A stretch of DNA of 53,570 bases from Nocardioidaceae bacterium (GCA_030447585.1 JAUJOO010000011.1:45960-99529); one strand, 5' to 3'. Shown: positions 18,532 through 27,756, numbered from the stretch's first letter. The notes: generated by a model from the letters alone, not told the origin. Program-made: numbers and translations.

Positions 18532-20501
18532 GACGCCGCCACCGGCTCCCGCGGCAGCCACAAGGCAACCGTGGTGCCGCCAGGCGTACCTGATCGGATG
18601 CTCAGCTGGCCACCGATCTCGGCCGCGCGCTCGTGCATCGTGGTGAGTCCGATCCCGCCTGGGCGCGGCCGCACCTCACCGGTGCCGTTGTCGCTGACCT
18701 GCAGCCGGATCCCGTCGTTCTCGACGGTGAGAACGACCTCGGAGCGGTCCGCGCGCGAATGCCTGACGACGTTGCTGAGCGCCTCCTGGGTGACCCGGTA
18801 CGTCGCCACCTCCACGGCGGCAGGCATCTCGGGAAGTTTGTCAGGCAGTGACACCTCGACGGTGAGGTCCGCGCTCTGCGCAATCCGCTCGGCGAGCTGG
18901 GCCAGCGCTCCGTCGAGCCCCAGCTCGTCGAGGGCGGGTGGGCGCAGCCCTTCGACGATGCGCCGAACGTCCAGGACCGTCGAGGCGGCACCGCTGCGGA
19001 GCCGGAGCAGCTCGGCGTCGGCGTTCCTGCCTGCCGCGATGACGTTACGTACCGTGTCGACCTGGAGGGTGAGGCCGGCGAGCGCCGGGCCCAGCCCGTC
19101 GTGCAGATCACGGCGTAGCCGTCGGCGCTCTTCCTCCCGGGCGAGGATGAGGTGCTCCTGCGCCTCACGAAGGTCGTCCACAAGGCTGGCTGAGTGGACC
19201 ACCCCACCGATCTGGCCGGCCAGGTCGTCAAGAAGCGTACGATCGGCTGGCCGTAGCTTCGGCGCACTCAGGTGGAGGGAACCGACCGTCTGTCCGTACG
19301 CGGTCAACGGTGTCACGTCGTACACCTCGCTCGGTGTGCCATGCACGGCCAGCGACCGACCGTGTACGTCGAGGATCTCGACGTACCCGAGCCCGAGCCC
19401 CGAGCCGATCTCTTCGGTGAGGGTGGTGAGCAGGCCCGGCACGTCCATGGCGTCGGCGAGGCGTCGACCCGTCGACGCGAGTACGTCAGCGGGCTGCGAC
19501 CACTGGCCGTAGGTCAGCCGGTTCACGGCGCGCTGCAGGGTGTTGTGGATAGGAGCGAACGTCACCGCGACCACTCCGGCCGCGACCCAGGCAAGCCAGG
19601 GAGCCCCGCGGTCGCGAAGGAGGGCGCCGACCCCTCCGACCGTGATCGCGTACAGCGCGGCAACCACTGCGGACAGCGCAACGAACGTGACCGTGCGGTT
19701 GACGACCAGCTGCACGTCGTACAACCTGCGTTGCAACAGCGCGACCGCCACAGCGACGGGAATCGGCAGCGTAACAACTCCGAACATCCATGGCTCGATG
19801 GCCGGGGATGGGATGAAGGGGATCAGCAGCAGCGGAGCAGCGAACGCAGCGCAGAACCACAGCAGCTGCTGGCGGACGAGGTCATCTCCGGCGCGCCAGC
19901 GGTGCACGAGCCCGACGACCGCCACGACGAGAGCCACGGCAACCAGGAGCAGGCCGCCGAGCGCGAGCAGGTCGGCGACCACGGCGATCGGTTGCGGCAG
20001 ACCGGTCGGGCTGTCCAAACCGGCCAGCCGGTAGTCCAGCGGGCTGGGCGCGAGGACCGAGCCGAGCCCGAACAAAAGGATGGCCGAGACCGCGAGGGTG
20101 ACGGGGCGTCGTCCGCCCCAGGGGGTGCGGCCGTCGGGGAAGACCAGCGGAAGGCCGAGGATCAGCACCAGCCAGCCGAGTCCCCGCGCCGTTGTGCCGA
20201 CGACCGCGAACCACTCGGCGCTCGTGGTCTGACCATGAGCGACCGCTCGCACCCCGAGGGCAAGGACGCCTTCGCCCAGGCCCCAGATGCAGCCGCCGAC
20301 CAACATCAGTCGCCCGACCGGATGGCCCGGCCGGGCGAGGCTGATGGTGATGGCGACCAGCGCATAGGCGGATACGACGAGGAGAACGGCCAGCTCGTTG
20401 ACGGGAGCACCCTGCCCCCGGGCAAGCAGGACGGACGTCAGCGCACCGGCGACACCGGCCAGTCCGGCCAGTACGACGCCGACGATCCTCGCGATGCGCA
20501 T
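18528..20501 (-). CDS. large multi-pass sensor histidine kinase with GAF-like region
   Basis: This kinase has about 657 residues from the ATG at 20501. The N-terminal ~330 residues are a polytopic membrane domain (IVGVVLAGLAGVAGALTSVL and later AFAAPLLLIPFIP). A GAF-like region follows (DAMDVPGLLTTLTEEIGSGL). The kinase core has the HisKA_3 box RRDLHDGLGPALAGLTLQVD and the ATPase signatures RVTQEALSNVVRHSRA, QVSDNGTGEV and GGIGLTTMHERAAEIGG. The start is uncertain: no strong ribosome site precedes 20501, and a GTG about nine codons upstream is possible. It lies between a small membrane protein gene and its response regulator in one operon. Confidence 0.92.
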   Translation of the reverse strand: MRIARIVGVVLAGLAGVAGALTSVLLARGQGAPVNELAVLLVVSAYALVAITISLARPGHPVGRLMLVGGCIWGLGEGVLALGVRAVAHGQTTSAEWFAVVGTTARGLGWLVLILGLPLVFPDGRTPWGGRRPVTLAVSAILLFGLGSVLAPSPLDYRLAGLDSPTGLPQPIAVVADLLALGGLLLVAVALVVAVVGLVHRWRAGDDLVRQQLLWFCAAFAAPLLLIPFIPSPAIEPWMFGVVTLPIPVAVAVALLQRRLYDVQLVVNRTVTFVALSAVVAALYAITVGGVGALLRDRGAPWLAWVAAGVVAVTFAPIHNTLQRAVNRLTYGQWSQPADVLASTGRRLADAMDVPGLLTTLTEEIGSGLGLGYVEILDVHGRSLAVHGTPSEVYDVTPLTAYGQTVGSLHLSAPKLRPADRTLLDDLAGQIGGVVHSASLVDDLREAQEHLILAREEERRRLRRDLHDGLGPALAGLTLQVDTVRNVIAAGRNADAELLRLRSGAASTVLDVRRIVEGLRPPALDELGLDGALAQLAERIAQSADLTVEVSLPDKLPEMPAAVEVATYRVTQEALSNVVRHSRADRSEVVLTVENDGIRLQVSDNGTGEVRPRPGGIGLTTMHERAAEIGGQLSIRSGTPGGTTVALWLPREPVAAS

Positions 20502-20563
20502 CCCGCCATATCGTGGCACAAGGTCAGGCACGACGACCCGCTTTGGGGGCGTTCTCAGCAGGC

Positions 20564-21265
20564 CTAGGAGACGTCCGGACGGTGGCGCAAGAGGCAGACA
20601 GCGACGCCGACCCACCACACCAGCCAGACCAAGGTGCCCCAGTCCTGCTGGCCGATCGCCGCCGCCGGAACTGACGCTACCAGCAAGGCGCCGGTGAACA
20701 ATCCGCCCCAACCGACCCAGCGGCTCATGATCCGGTCCTGCCTGGCCGCGATGGACAGCCCGATGGCGTGGGCGCCCAGCAGGGAGAGGCTGAGGAAGTA
20801 GCCGAAGATGCGGATGTTGTTGATGGCGAACGACGTGTCCAGGTCAAGGCCGTGCTGAGCGCCGTACAGTGCGGCTGCGCCGGCCGGAAAGCCGACGGCC
20901 ATCGTGACGGCGACGTAGCCCATCCCGGCCATGAGCGCGGTCTGCGCCGCCCAGCGGCCGACTTCGGTACGGCGACCGACCGCCCGCGCCAGGAAGACGA
21001 GAGCCGGGATCAGCAGCACGAAGGCCAGTGTCTCGACCATGCCGCCGGCCATGGTGCGTGCCATGTTGCCTTCGACGTAGCCCTCCTGGATCCCTTTGGT
21101 GCCGTCTTGGAAGAGCGGGCTCTCGGCGAGCGCGATGCCCGCGAGCATGAGCACGACATGGGCCAGGGCGAAGCCACCGGCGGCTCGCCACAAGGCTCTA
21201 GTCGGCTGGTCGGCGGTTGTCTGGTGGTGCTTCACAAGAGTCGTACGCGAGGCTGTCTGGGACAT
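20564..21265 (-). CDS. multi-pass membrane protein, first gene of a two-component operon
   Basis: The ATG at 21265 is preceded by AGGAGGG at good spacing. The ~233-residue product has about six hydrophobic segments (GGFALAHVVLMLAGIALAE, VETLAFVLLIPALVFLARAV, GYVAVTMAVGFPAGAAAL, GYFLSLSLLGAHAIGLSIAA, LFTGALLVASVPAAAIG, LVWLVWWVGVAVCLL). No enzyme motif is visible. It lies 62 bp upstream of the sensor kinase on the same strand and may feed it a signal or simply share its regulation. It may belong to the DUF4386-like group. Confidence 0.8.
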   Translation of the reverse strand: MSQTASRTTLVKHHQTTADQPTRALWRAAGGFALAHVVLMLAGIALAESPLFQDGTKGIQEGYVEGNMARTMAGGMVETLAFVLLIPALVFLARAVGRRTEVGRWAAQTALMAGMGYVAVTMAVGFPAGAAALYGAQHGLDLDTSFAINNIRIFGYFLSLSLLGAHAIGLSIAARQDRIMSRWVGWGGLFTGALLVASVPAAAIGQQDWGTLVWLVWWVGVAVCLLRHRPDVS

Positions 21266-21577
21266 GGTCCCTCCTGTCTGTTCGGGGGCGGACACGGTCA
21301 CTCCGTGCTCCTGCCTCCGAGCCTGATCGCTGGACGTCGGCGGGTCATCGGGCGGCTTCCCGCAGGGTTCGGGAAGAACTCCCGGCACATCGGGTGGTGG
21401 GGTCGTTTGAGGCTTGCCCGCCGCATGACGGCACCGTCGTTGGCGATGCCCGACGTGACCATCCCCATCTGGACTGGACTCGCCGCGACGTCATCCTGCC
21501 GATCACGACCCGTACGACGCAGTGCCGACGGACCGGATCGACGTCCAGGAATGACCCACGGCTCCTTGGTTGGTTGT
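21266..21577. other. 312-bp intergenic stretch, nothing recognised
   Basis: This is the gap between the start of the membrane-protein gene and the end of the ERCC4-domain gene. It must hold the promoter of the two-component operon. I see no convincing coding sequence, repeat or RNA, and no strong hairpin. Confidence 0.5.
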
Positions 21578-22558
21578 TCAGGCTTCGTGCGCTCGGCGGT
21601 AGTCCTCGTGGATCTCGACGGGGATGCGGCCCCGATCGGACACCGGATAGCCCTGGTCGAGCGCCCACCGGCGTACCTCGGGAACGGTCGGATCCCGCGA
21701 CGGCAGCGGACCTGCTGCCGGAAGGCCGTCAGCGGCTGCCTCCGACATCCGCTCCTCCGCGAGTGCGACCGCGGCCGCGCCCAGGAACCGGAACGTCCAC
21801 TCCTCGGCAAGCGACCTCGTCTCGCAGAACACGATGGGGACGTTCGGCCACCGCACCTGTGCCTCGGCGAGCCCGTCGGCCACGACTGACGGCTTGACGA
21901 ACTCGAGCTTGAACACTTGCGAGTAACGGTCCTCGACGACGACGGCGCCCCTCGGCAGCGAGGCGAGCTCCCCGAGTAGGTACTTGAGCTTGCCGCTGGT
22001 CAACGTCGACACCAGGTCGGCCAGGGTCTTGCGCTCCACGGAGGCGATCAGGCCGGTTTCGTCGACGAGGCCGTAGTCTCCCGCGGTCAGCGCCGCTCGC
22101 CTGGTGGTGGCCTGCTGGTGCGAGAACGAGTAGGCGTAGCGCTCGTGGCTGTCGACGACGATCTCCAGATCGACCAGCCCGGACGCGCGGGCACCGGGGA
22201 TGGAGACGTTGGGCCGCGCCTGCTTGGCGGTCCGGGCGGTCTGCCAGAAGATCGCCTCGCGCCCTCCTCGGATGCGGGTGATGACGAACTGCGAGCGGTT
22301 CTCCCTACCCCGGTCGAGCACGAGGTCGATGGCCGCGCCCCGCCGTACGCAGGATCGAACCGGCACACGGTCGACGACGTCGGCGTCGGCCGGCCAGTCG
22401 GTGGCTCGATGGCAGTAGACCTTGCTGGTGCGCGGCCACACTTCTCGTGCCTTGAGTACGACGCCCTGGGCGCCCAGCGGGATGCGAACGAGATACGGCA
22501 GCGTCGACCCCTCTTCGGGATTGCGCGCCACCACGAAGTCGTCGTACACACCACACAT
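21578..22558 (-). CDS. ERCC4-domain nuclease fused to an Lsr2-like C-terminal DNA-binding domain
   Basis: This protein has 326 residues. The N-terminal ~125 residues are a family-specific domain (FVVARNPEEGSTLPYLVRI, VYCHRATDWP). The middle is an XPF/ERCC4 nuclease fold: VDSHERYAYSF, TAGDYGL, and the catalytic core SVERKTLADLVSTLTSGKL with the ERKxxxD motif, then GAVVVEDRYSQVF. The last ~40 residues (PTVPEVRRWALDQGYPVSDR then GRIPVEIHEDYRRAH) match the C-terminal DNA-binding domain of Lsr2, including its RGR AT-hook-like triplet. The combination suggests a structure-specific nuclease guided to AT-rich or foreign DNA; that role is inferred. Confidence 0.88.
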   Translation of the reverse strand: MCGVYDDFVVARNPEEGSTLPYLVRIPLGAQGVVLKAREVWPRTSKVYCHRATDWPADADVVDRVPVRSCVRRGAAIDLVLDRGRENRSQFVITRIRGGREAIFWQTARTAKQARPNVSIPGARASGLVDLEIVVDSHERYAYSFSHQQATTRRAALTAGDYGLVDETGLIASVERKTLADLVSTLTSGKLKYLLGELASLPRGAVVVEDRYSQVFKLEFVKPSVVADGLAEAQVRWPNVPIVFCETRSLAEEWTFRFLGAAAVALAEERMSEAAADGLPAAGPLPSRDPTVPEVRRWALDQGYPVSDRGRIPVEIHEDYRRAHEA

Positions 22559-22672
22559 TGTGACCCGGCCGGCCGCATCCCGGCGGCGACCTGCCGCAAT
22601 CGGGCAATCCTCCGCTTCGAGGGCAGGACAACCTGGAGCTTCAAGGGCAAGGCGACCCGCCGGGTCACCGCG

Positions 22673-24040
22673 TCATGCTGCTCTATCACGGTGACCGGCC
22701 ACCGCCGCGTGAATTGCCGCTAGCCGGTGAACCGCCACTTCCCGGCGACCTCTGGGCAACCGGTCGGGGAGCAAGGCGAGCTGCTCGACGTAATGGCCGA
22801 GGGTCTTGCGGTGATCAGGGATCGGCATACCGCGCGGCGACACAAACACCCAGCGGCCCGGACCACGGCGCCTGGTCCCACCTGGGTCGACTCCGGTGGT
22901 GATGTAGTAGCCGTACTCGTGCACGAACCAGTGGTGCTGTTTGCACAGCGGTATCAGGTTCCAGAGATCGGTCACCCCTCCTTTCGACCACCACCACACA
23001 TGGTGGATGTCACATCTGGTGACGGGGATTGAGCAGTTCGGGTAGGCGCAGGCGTCGTACATCTGCTCGATCGCCTTGTTGAGGCCGGCGTTCGTGTGTC
23101 TGCAGGATCTGCCGACGTCGAGAACCTCACCGTGCGGATCGGTGATGAACCGCGTCATCACCGCGTCGCACGACAATCGCTGAGCAGATGCCAGCGGCAC
23201 TCGTCCGAACCTCTCCAGCAGCGGTCCGGCGCCCTCGACAGCCGTGAGCTGGTCGAGGGTGAACGTTACGTTGACGTGCGGCTTCGTGCGGCCGTGCTGA
23301 GGCAGCTGTCCAGACTCGAGTCCCAGCAGGACGATCTCGCTGAATGCGTCGGCCCGGCGCACGTGCCAACTGCGCTCGTCGCCGCTGGTGCGTCGGGACT
23401 TCGCTTCAACACCCTTGACGAGCGCCGCGGCAGTGATTTTGTCGATCATGGCGTCGACCTTGACCAGGTGGCCCACTGGATGCAGGTCGAACCGCCGATC
23501 TGCCAGCGCGGCCACGAGCTCCTTGTCTCGCTCCGGGGCCTGGACCTCGATGAGGTGCTGTGCAGCCAGGCGGACCTCGTCCGGTGAGGCGCTCGCGGCC
23601 AGCTCGACAAGGATCTTCTCGTAGGGGTCGAAGTCGGCGACGCCGAGTCCGGAGCGGGCGCGCGCCTTGAGGATCTCGCTGGCGTGTGCGCGGCTGACCG
23701 TCCCGGACCCCAGCGCCGCAGCCGTCGCCTGCATCTCCCGCAGGCCGCGAGACTCGTGGACGAGAGTGGACGCCTCCCGGCGACCCAGCCGCGCCGCTGG
23801 ACCGCGCAGCCAGGACGCCGCTGATGCGGCGCCATCGTCGACGTACGTGCCGGCCGCGTCGAGAGCAGCCACCTCATCGAGGAGGACGGCCTCGAGCTTC
23901 GCACGCGCCTTCATCAGCTCGCTGATGCGTTCGCCGGCGGACAACGCGCCCCGCTCCACGGCCGGCTGGTCAGCCAGTTCGGAGAGCGCCTCAATCACCC
24001 GCCTCAGCGGACAGCGGACGAGCATGTTGATCGCCGACAT
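22673..24040 (-). CDS. DUF222 / HNH endonuclease-domain protein (13E12-repeat type)
   Basis: This protein has about 455 residues. The N-terminal DUF222 region includes GERISELMKARAKLEAVLLD, SAASWLRGPAARLGRREAST and HASEILKARARSGLG. The C-terminal HNH nuclease motif is CDIHHVWWWSKGGVTDLWNL then IPLCKQHHWFVHE. This family is present in many copies in actinobacterial genomes; its role is unclear. I chose the ATG at 24040, just before the recognisable N-terminus. An ATG at 24112 has a better ribosome site (GAAGG), but its extra residues are Arg-rich and unlike the family. Confidence 0.85.
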   Translation of the reverse strand: MSAINMLVRCPLRRVIEALSELADQPAVERGALSAGERISELMKARAKLEAVLLDEVAALDAAGTYVDDGAASAASWLRGPAARLGRREASTLVHESRGLREMQATAAALGSGTVSRAHASEILKARARSGLGVADFDPYEKILVELAASASPDEVRLAAQHLIEVQAPERDKELVAALADRRFDLHPVGHLVKVDAMIDKITAAALVKGVEAKSRRTSGDERSWHVRRADAFSEIVLLGLESGQLPQHGRTKPHVNVTFTLDQLTAVEGAGPLLERFGRVPLASAQRLSCDAVMTRFITDPHGEVLDVGRSCRHTNAGLNKAIEQMYDACAYPNCSIPVTRCDIHHVWWWSKGGVTDLWNLIPLCKQHHWFVHEYGYYITTGVDPGGTRRRGPGRWVFVSPRGMPIPDHRKTLGHYVEQLALLPDRLPRGRREVAVHRLAAIHAAVAGHRDRAA

Positions 24041-24189
24041 TCTGAGCGGAGGATGAGCGCCTGTGGCCGCCCTCCGGAGCCCTCGTGGACGAGACGTCGG
24101 GCGCAGGTTCATGATGCCTTCGTCTGCCTGGCGCCGTCCGGACGGCTCAGGGGGCCGATGCCTTCCGGGCCTTCGCGGGGTCGCCAAGA

Positions 24190-24404
24190 ACGTCACGAGA
24201 TCCGAGCTGCTGGCGGCGTTCGGTGACGATACGACGGCGGTGCTGGTGTACGACACCGCAACCATTCCCGTGAGCAGTGCCCCGGGGGCGGACCTTGCAG
24301 GTCTCGGCGGGCGGATCTCGCCCATGCGGATCATCTTCGACAGGACACCTTTCGAAGTCGCCCGCCAACGGAGCGCTAGAGCCATGGCCGCCGACGCACA
24401 GTGA
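24190..24404 (+). pseudogene. SnoaL/NTF2-like domain, C-terminal remnant
   Basis: The frame encodes LLAAFGDDTTAVLVYDTATI, APGADL and RIIFDRTPFEVARQ. This matches the last strands of NTF2-like (SnoaL-type) proteins, which typically read YDT..VP..APGAE....FDR.PFE. The first half of the ~120-residue domain is absent, since the upstream sequence is not recognisable. It lies in the gap between the DUF222 gene and the PIN toxin gene. It is most likely a degraded gene end. Confidence 0.55.
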
Positions 24405-24572
24405 CAAGCCTCGCGGTGCTTCCCACGCGGCCAGCCGAGGGTATGACGACCAGCGACCGCGCCTGGGCGAGAGCGCTTGCCACGACGGCGGCAGTTGCCG
24501 GCGTACTCACCGAACTCGCACGGCTCCCTTTCGGCACGCAATCCATAGGCAGCGCCCGGCAGACTCAACCGG

Positions 24573-24985
24573 TCATGGACCGACGACCAACCCGAGCGGC
24601 GCCAACCGTCGTCTCAGGGTTTCGTCGGCAGTGAACAACTCGTCGCCCAGGCGCTCGGCCAATGCCACGTAGAGCATGTCGTAGATCGGGTGCTCGTCGT
24701 AGCGGCGGGAGAGGTCCCAGGCACGGTCTCGATCTGCGGGTTTGTCGACGAGGCTGATGGGAGCTGCCGCAGCCGTTGATAGGCGTCGTCGGCCGCGTCT
24801 CCGTCCCAACGATGACGTCGGCATCCCGTGAGCAGCGCGTTCGCCACCTCCTCGACAAGGAGTCGCGGCGCGTAGAGCGGGGCCCCGACCTTGGCCAGGT
24901 GGATGAGTAGCTGTCCCGCGGGTTCCTCCGGGTCGACATCGGGCGCGACCCAGTCGACCACGATGCTGGCGTCAATGACCGGCAT
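24573..24985 (-). CDS. PIN-domain toxin (VapC-like), one frameshift
   Basis: The ATG at 24985 begins MPVIDASIVVDWVAPD, the usual PIN start with the first catalytic Asp. LLVEEVANALLTGCRRH (second acidic residue) follows. After ~24770 the frame changes, and YDEHPIYDMLYVALAERLGD then LFTADETLRRRL supplies the third and fourth acidic positions. Adding one C in a CCC run restores QLPISLVDKP, giving a ~137-residue RNase toxin. It overlaps the upstream antitoxin gene by 14 nt. Such toxins cleave RNA, often tRNA. Confidence 0.85.
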
Positions 24986-25358
24986 CGCGCTCGTGGCCGC
25001 CGCCGGAGCCAGTCTCGCGCTCGTGGCCGCCGCCGGACCCAGCCACGCGGGCGTTCTCGCCTCCAGACCGAGCCTCGCGGTCTGCCATGACCAGGTCGCG
25101 GGCCGTCTTTGCAACACCACTCGGTTGCGACCGCCGCGCCTCTGCCGCCCACTCGCGCAGCGTCGGCTCCCGGCCGCCGAGGGCGGGTTTGCCACTCAAG
25201 CGAAGTACGTCGTCGCGCGCGACCAGCAGACGGCGGCCTTGTCGCTGCGCCTCGAGGCGCCCACTCCACACCCACCGACGAACCGTCTCCGGCGTACGTG
25301 CTGCCAAGCCGGCCGCTTCTCGTACATCGATCATCACTACACTATCGCGGCTCCGCAT
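24972..25358 (-). CDS. helix-turn-helix antitoxin/regulator partner of PIN toxin
   Basis: This 128-residue protein has an N-terminal excisionase/MerR-like HTH (VREAAGLAARTPETVRRWVW, RQGRRLLVARDDVLRL) and a long hydrophilic tail. I chose the ATG at 25358 because a TAAAAT box ends 6 nt before it, implying a leaderless transcript. An ATG at 25334 is the alternative. The tail ends in two copies of a Gly-Ser-Gly-Gly-Gly-His-Glu-Arg unit encoded by a 30-bp tandem repeat. The gene overlaps the PIN gene, as expected for an antitoxin that binds DNA with its N-terminus and the toxin with its C-terminus. Confidence 0.82.
   Translation of the reverse strand: MRSRDSVVMIDVREAAGLAARTPETVRRWVWSGRLEAQRQGRRLLVARDDVLRLSGKPALGGREPTLREWAAEARRSQPSGVAKTARDLVMADREARSGGENARVAGSGGGHERETGSGGGHERDAGH
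24985..25044 (-). repeat. 30-bp tandem duplication in the antitoxin 3' end
   Basis: Two adjacent 30-bp units begin TCGCGCTCGTGGCCGCCGCC on the plus strand and differ only at their ends (GGAGCCAGTC versus GGACCCAGCC). They encode the repeated Gly-rich His-Glu-Arg tail of the HTH antitoxin. Confidence 0.9.
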
Positions 25359-25370
25359 GATGTGATTTTA
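25359..25370 (-). promoter_or_regulatory. leaderless -10 box of HTH/PIN toxin-antitoxin operon
   Basis: Minus-strand TAAAAT followed by 6 nt (CACATC) and then the ATG. This is the TANNNT spacing expected when transcription starts at the ATG. TGTAGT occurs on either side of the start, 33 bp apart, and could be an autoregulatory site. Confidence 0.6.
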
Positions 25371-25454
25371 CTACACCATGAGTACCACCGACCGACTCGA
25401 TCCCAACTTGCAGCATCGCGTCGCGGTGATGTTTCAGCGGAGGGCCCGAACAAG

Positions 25455-25493
25455 CGTCAGGGACGCCGGACATGACCTCCGGCGTCCCTGACG
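25455..25493 (-). terminator. perfect 16-bp-stem hairpin downstream of LVIVD gene
   Basis: The arms CGTCAGGGACGCCGGA and TCCGGCGTCCCTGACG are fully complementary around a 7-nt loop. The hairpin lies 20 bp past the LVIVD stop codon. It has no T-tract, as is common for actinobacterial terminators. It also separates this gene from the divergent antitoxin promoter. Confidence 0.8.
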
Positions 25494-25512
25494 GACCTGA
25501 TCGTGTTGGCGC

Positions 25513-27439
25513 TTACTCCCGACCTGTGTAGCGGAAGATCCACAGCCCGCTGTCGCGGTCGCTCATCAGCAGCAACGGTCGCGCACTCGAGTCGGGGCCA
25601 GTCTTTCCTTGCTGGAGCGGTGCAACGCCCCAGAAGTCGTTACCGCCACCACCGATGAAGTGACCGGCCTCAGTGATACCGCCCGGGCCGAACTTCAGCA
25701 CCCGCAGGCCGGCGTCGTACCACGACGCGTAAGCCAGGTACTTGCCCGCGCGGGGTCGGTTTTGACCTCGTGCACCGTGAGGTTTCCGAAGCCGGTTGCG
25801 TACGCCGGGTCGAGCGCCTCGGGCACCGCGTAGGTGTCCTGCTCGACCAAGGTCTTCCCGTCGTGCTGGTGGATGTAGCCCCAACCGTCGAAGGTGTTCC
25901 TCGCCGAGACCGACTCGCCGAGGGTGCCGATGGCCGGCATGTCGCCGCCCGTTGCGATGTCAGGGCCGGCGTAGTTCGGGGCGTCGTTGAACAGCAGGTG
26001 TGACGCCCGGTGCCCGATGCAGATGGCGGGGGCCGTCGGGGTGTAGTTGTGGCCCTTTGAGCCGCAGATGAACGCGTCCGGCAGCAGTCCGTTGCGGGTG
26101 CCAGCGTGGCTCTGCGCCACGATGACGCCGTCGTATCCGGCCAGCTGCCCGGACTCGGTCTTCTTGGAGAAGAAGCACACGCCGCGGGTGAAGACGACGA
26201 TGTCGGCTCCTGTCGACTCCGCCGACGGGACCTCCGCGCGGTCGCTGACCCCGTGCTGTCGGTGTCCTCCTCGCAGCCACTACCGCCGTACACCGTCGTG
26301 CCGGCCAGGCCGGACTCCGGCAGTGGCGGGGTCCAGCTGAACGAGCCGGCGCTGTAAGCGCCCTGGTTCGCCCCACTGGTGATCTGGAACAGCGTCCGCG
26401 ACGACGAGAAGTCCTCGTCGCTGGAGAGTAGGTACTTGCCATCGGAGCTCCAGTAGGACTGGTGCGCGTTCCCCTCGGCGATCTGGAAGCCAGTCTCCGG
26501 GTCCGGCGAGCTGAAGTCGGAGTCGGTGACGAACACCGGGTTGGCCGGGTCGTCCACGTTCAGCAGCACCTGGCCGGCGTCCCAGTAGGACACCGACATG
26601 AACCAGTGGCCGTCAATCTTCTGGACCTGCATGTCGTGGTGGTTGACGGTCTCGCCGTTGGCGTAGGAGCCGTACGCCCCCGGCCAGTCCTCGAGCCCCC
26701 GCTCGGAGAGGAACGTCGGGTTGCGCGGGTCGCTGATGTCGATGATGTCGACATCCTTCAGCTCCTGGTTGTCCTGCAGCGCGACGTACGCCTTGCCACC
26801 GTCGGCCCACCCCTGCACCGAGTGCGTGGTGTGGAACGTCTGGTTGCGTACCGCTGGGCTGGCGTCGCCGAAGTTGGCCGTCAGGGGCTTGGGGCTGGTC
26901 GGGTCGGTGACGTCCCAGATGGACACCCCGCTTGGCGCGGGCAGGTTGCCGTTGCAGGTCTCATTGTTGTGCACGAGCACGTCGCCGGTGAACGCAGGCG
27001 TGGACATGTGGAACACATGCACGCCCTCGCCGACGTAGCTGTTGGGGTGGGCGGGGATCCAGGCCACCTTGACCGGGTTCTCGGGGTCACGTACGTCGAC
27101 GACGTGGACGCCGCCGCCCTGGCTGCCGGGGTTACGGCCGGTGCACTCGGGGTGGAAGGCGCCGAGGTAGGCGTACTTCTTGAAGGCGGCGACGTCGCTG
27201 ATGCCGCCGTCGACCGAGGTCAGGTTGTCGACCTTGCCGATGAGGCTGACGTTCTTGCTCGACGCAGGGAGATGGCCGCCGTCACTGCCGTGCTGGTCGT
27301 CGTGGTGGTAGTCGTCATCGGAGCTGACCGGTCCGTCAGATCCTGGGTCGGGGTGGCCGAACGCGGCCGGCGCGAGCGTTGCGCTTGCTGCCAACATAAA
27401 GAGGGCGGTCGGGACGACCGCGCGACGGGTCAGTCGCAT
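25513..27439 (-). CDS. secreted LVIVD-repeat protein with protease-associated-like insert (two frameshifts)
   Basis: The ATG at 27439 has GGAGG 6 nt upstream and starts a signal peptide (AVVPTALFMLAASATLAPAA). LVIVD repeats follow: GGGVHVVDVRDPENPVKVAW, PSGVSIWDVTDPTSPKPLTA, DVDIIDISDPRNP, and a late DSGLWIFRYTG at the C-terminus. The insert GADIVVFTRGVCFFSKKTES then GYDGVIVAQSHAGTRNG resembles a PA domain. Frame changes near 26230 and 25765 are each repaired by one extra G (GGGG to GGGGG; GGG to GGGG), giving a ~643-residue protein. Exported; function unknown. Confidence 0.83.
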
Positions 27440-27756
27440 TCCTGCCTCCAGGCAGAGTTGGGGCTGGTAAGCCGAGGGTGGGTGCAACCGGCACGATCCG
27501 CACCGTGAGCGCATCATAAGGGCTCACGCATGGTGACACAACAACTTCCTTGAGTTGGAGTCACCCGTTATTGGCTGCCTGAAGCGAGCCTTCCTTTGAT
27601 GGGTGCCCCGCCCATGCGGTGTTCCGCTGTAACAGACGCCGCACCCAGAGTGCGTCGAGCAGCACCTCACGTTGACACCTCCAGCCCAGGGACTCGTGCA
27701 GACGCGCTCAACCCATGGGCTCGCCGACACCAGCTAACGGGCACCGGGCCGGTAGC
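27440..27756. other. 317-bp upstream region with imperfect inverted repeat
   Basis: No gene is seen. An imperfect dyad at about 27531-27564 (GGTGAC...GTTGGAGTCACC) lies ~90 bp upstream of the LVIVD start and could be an operator or the end of the neighbouring transcript. The rest is featureless. Confidence 0.4.

Noticed and set aside
24985-25044. Start of a CRISPR array
   Set aside because: Only two directly adjacent 30-bp units without spacers, inside a coding region.
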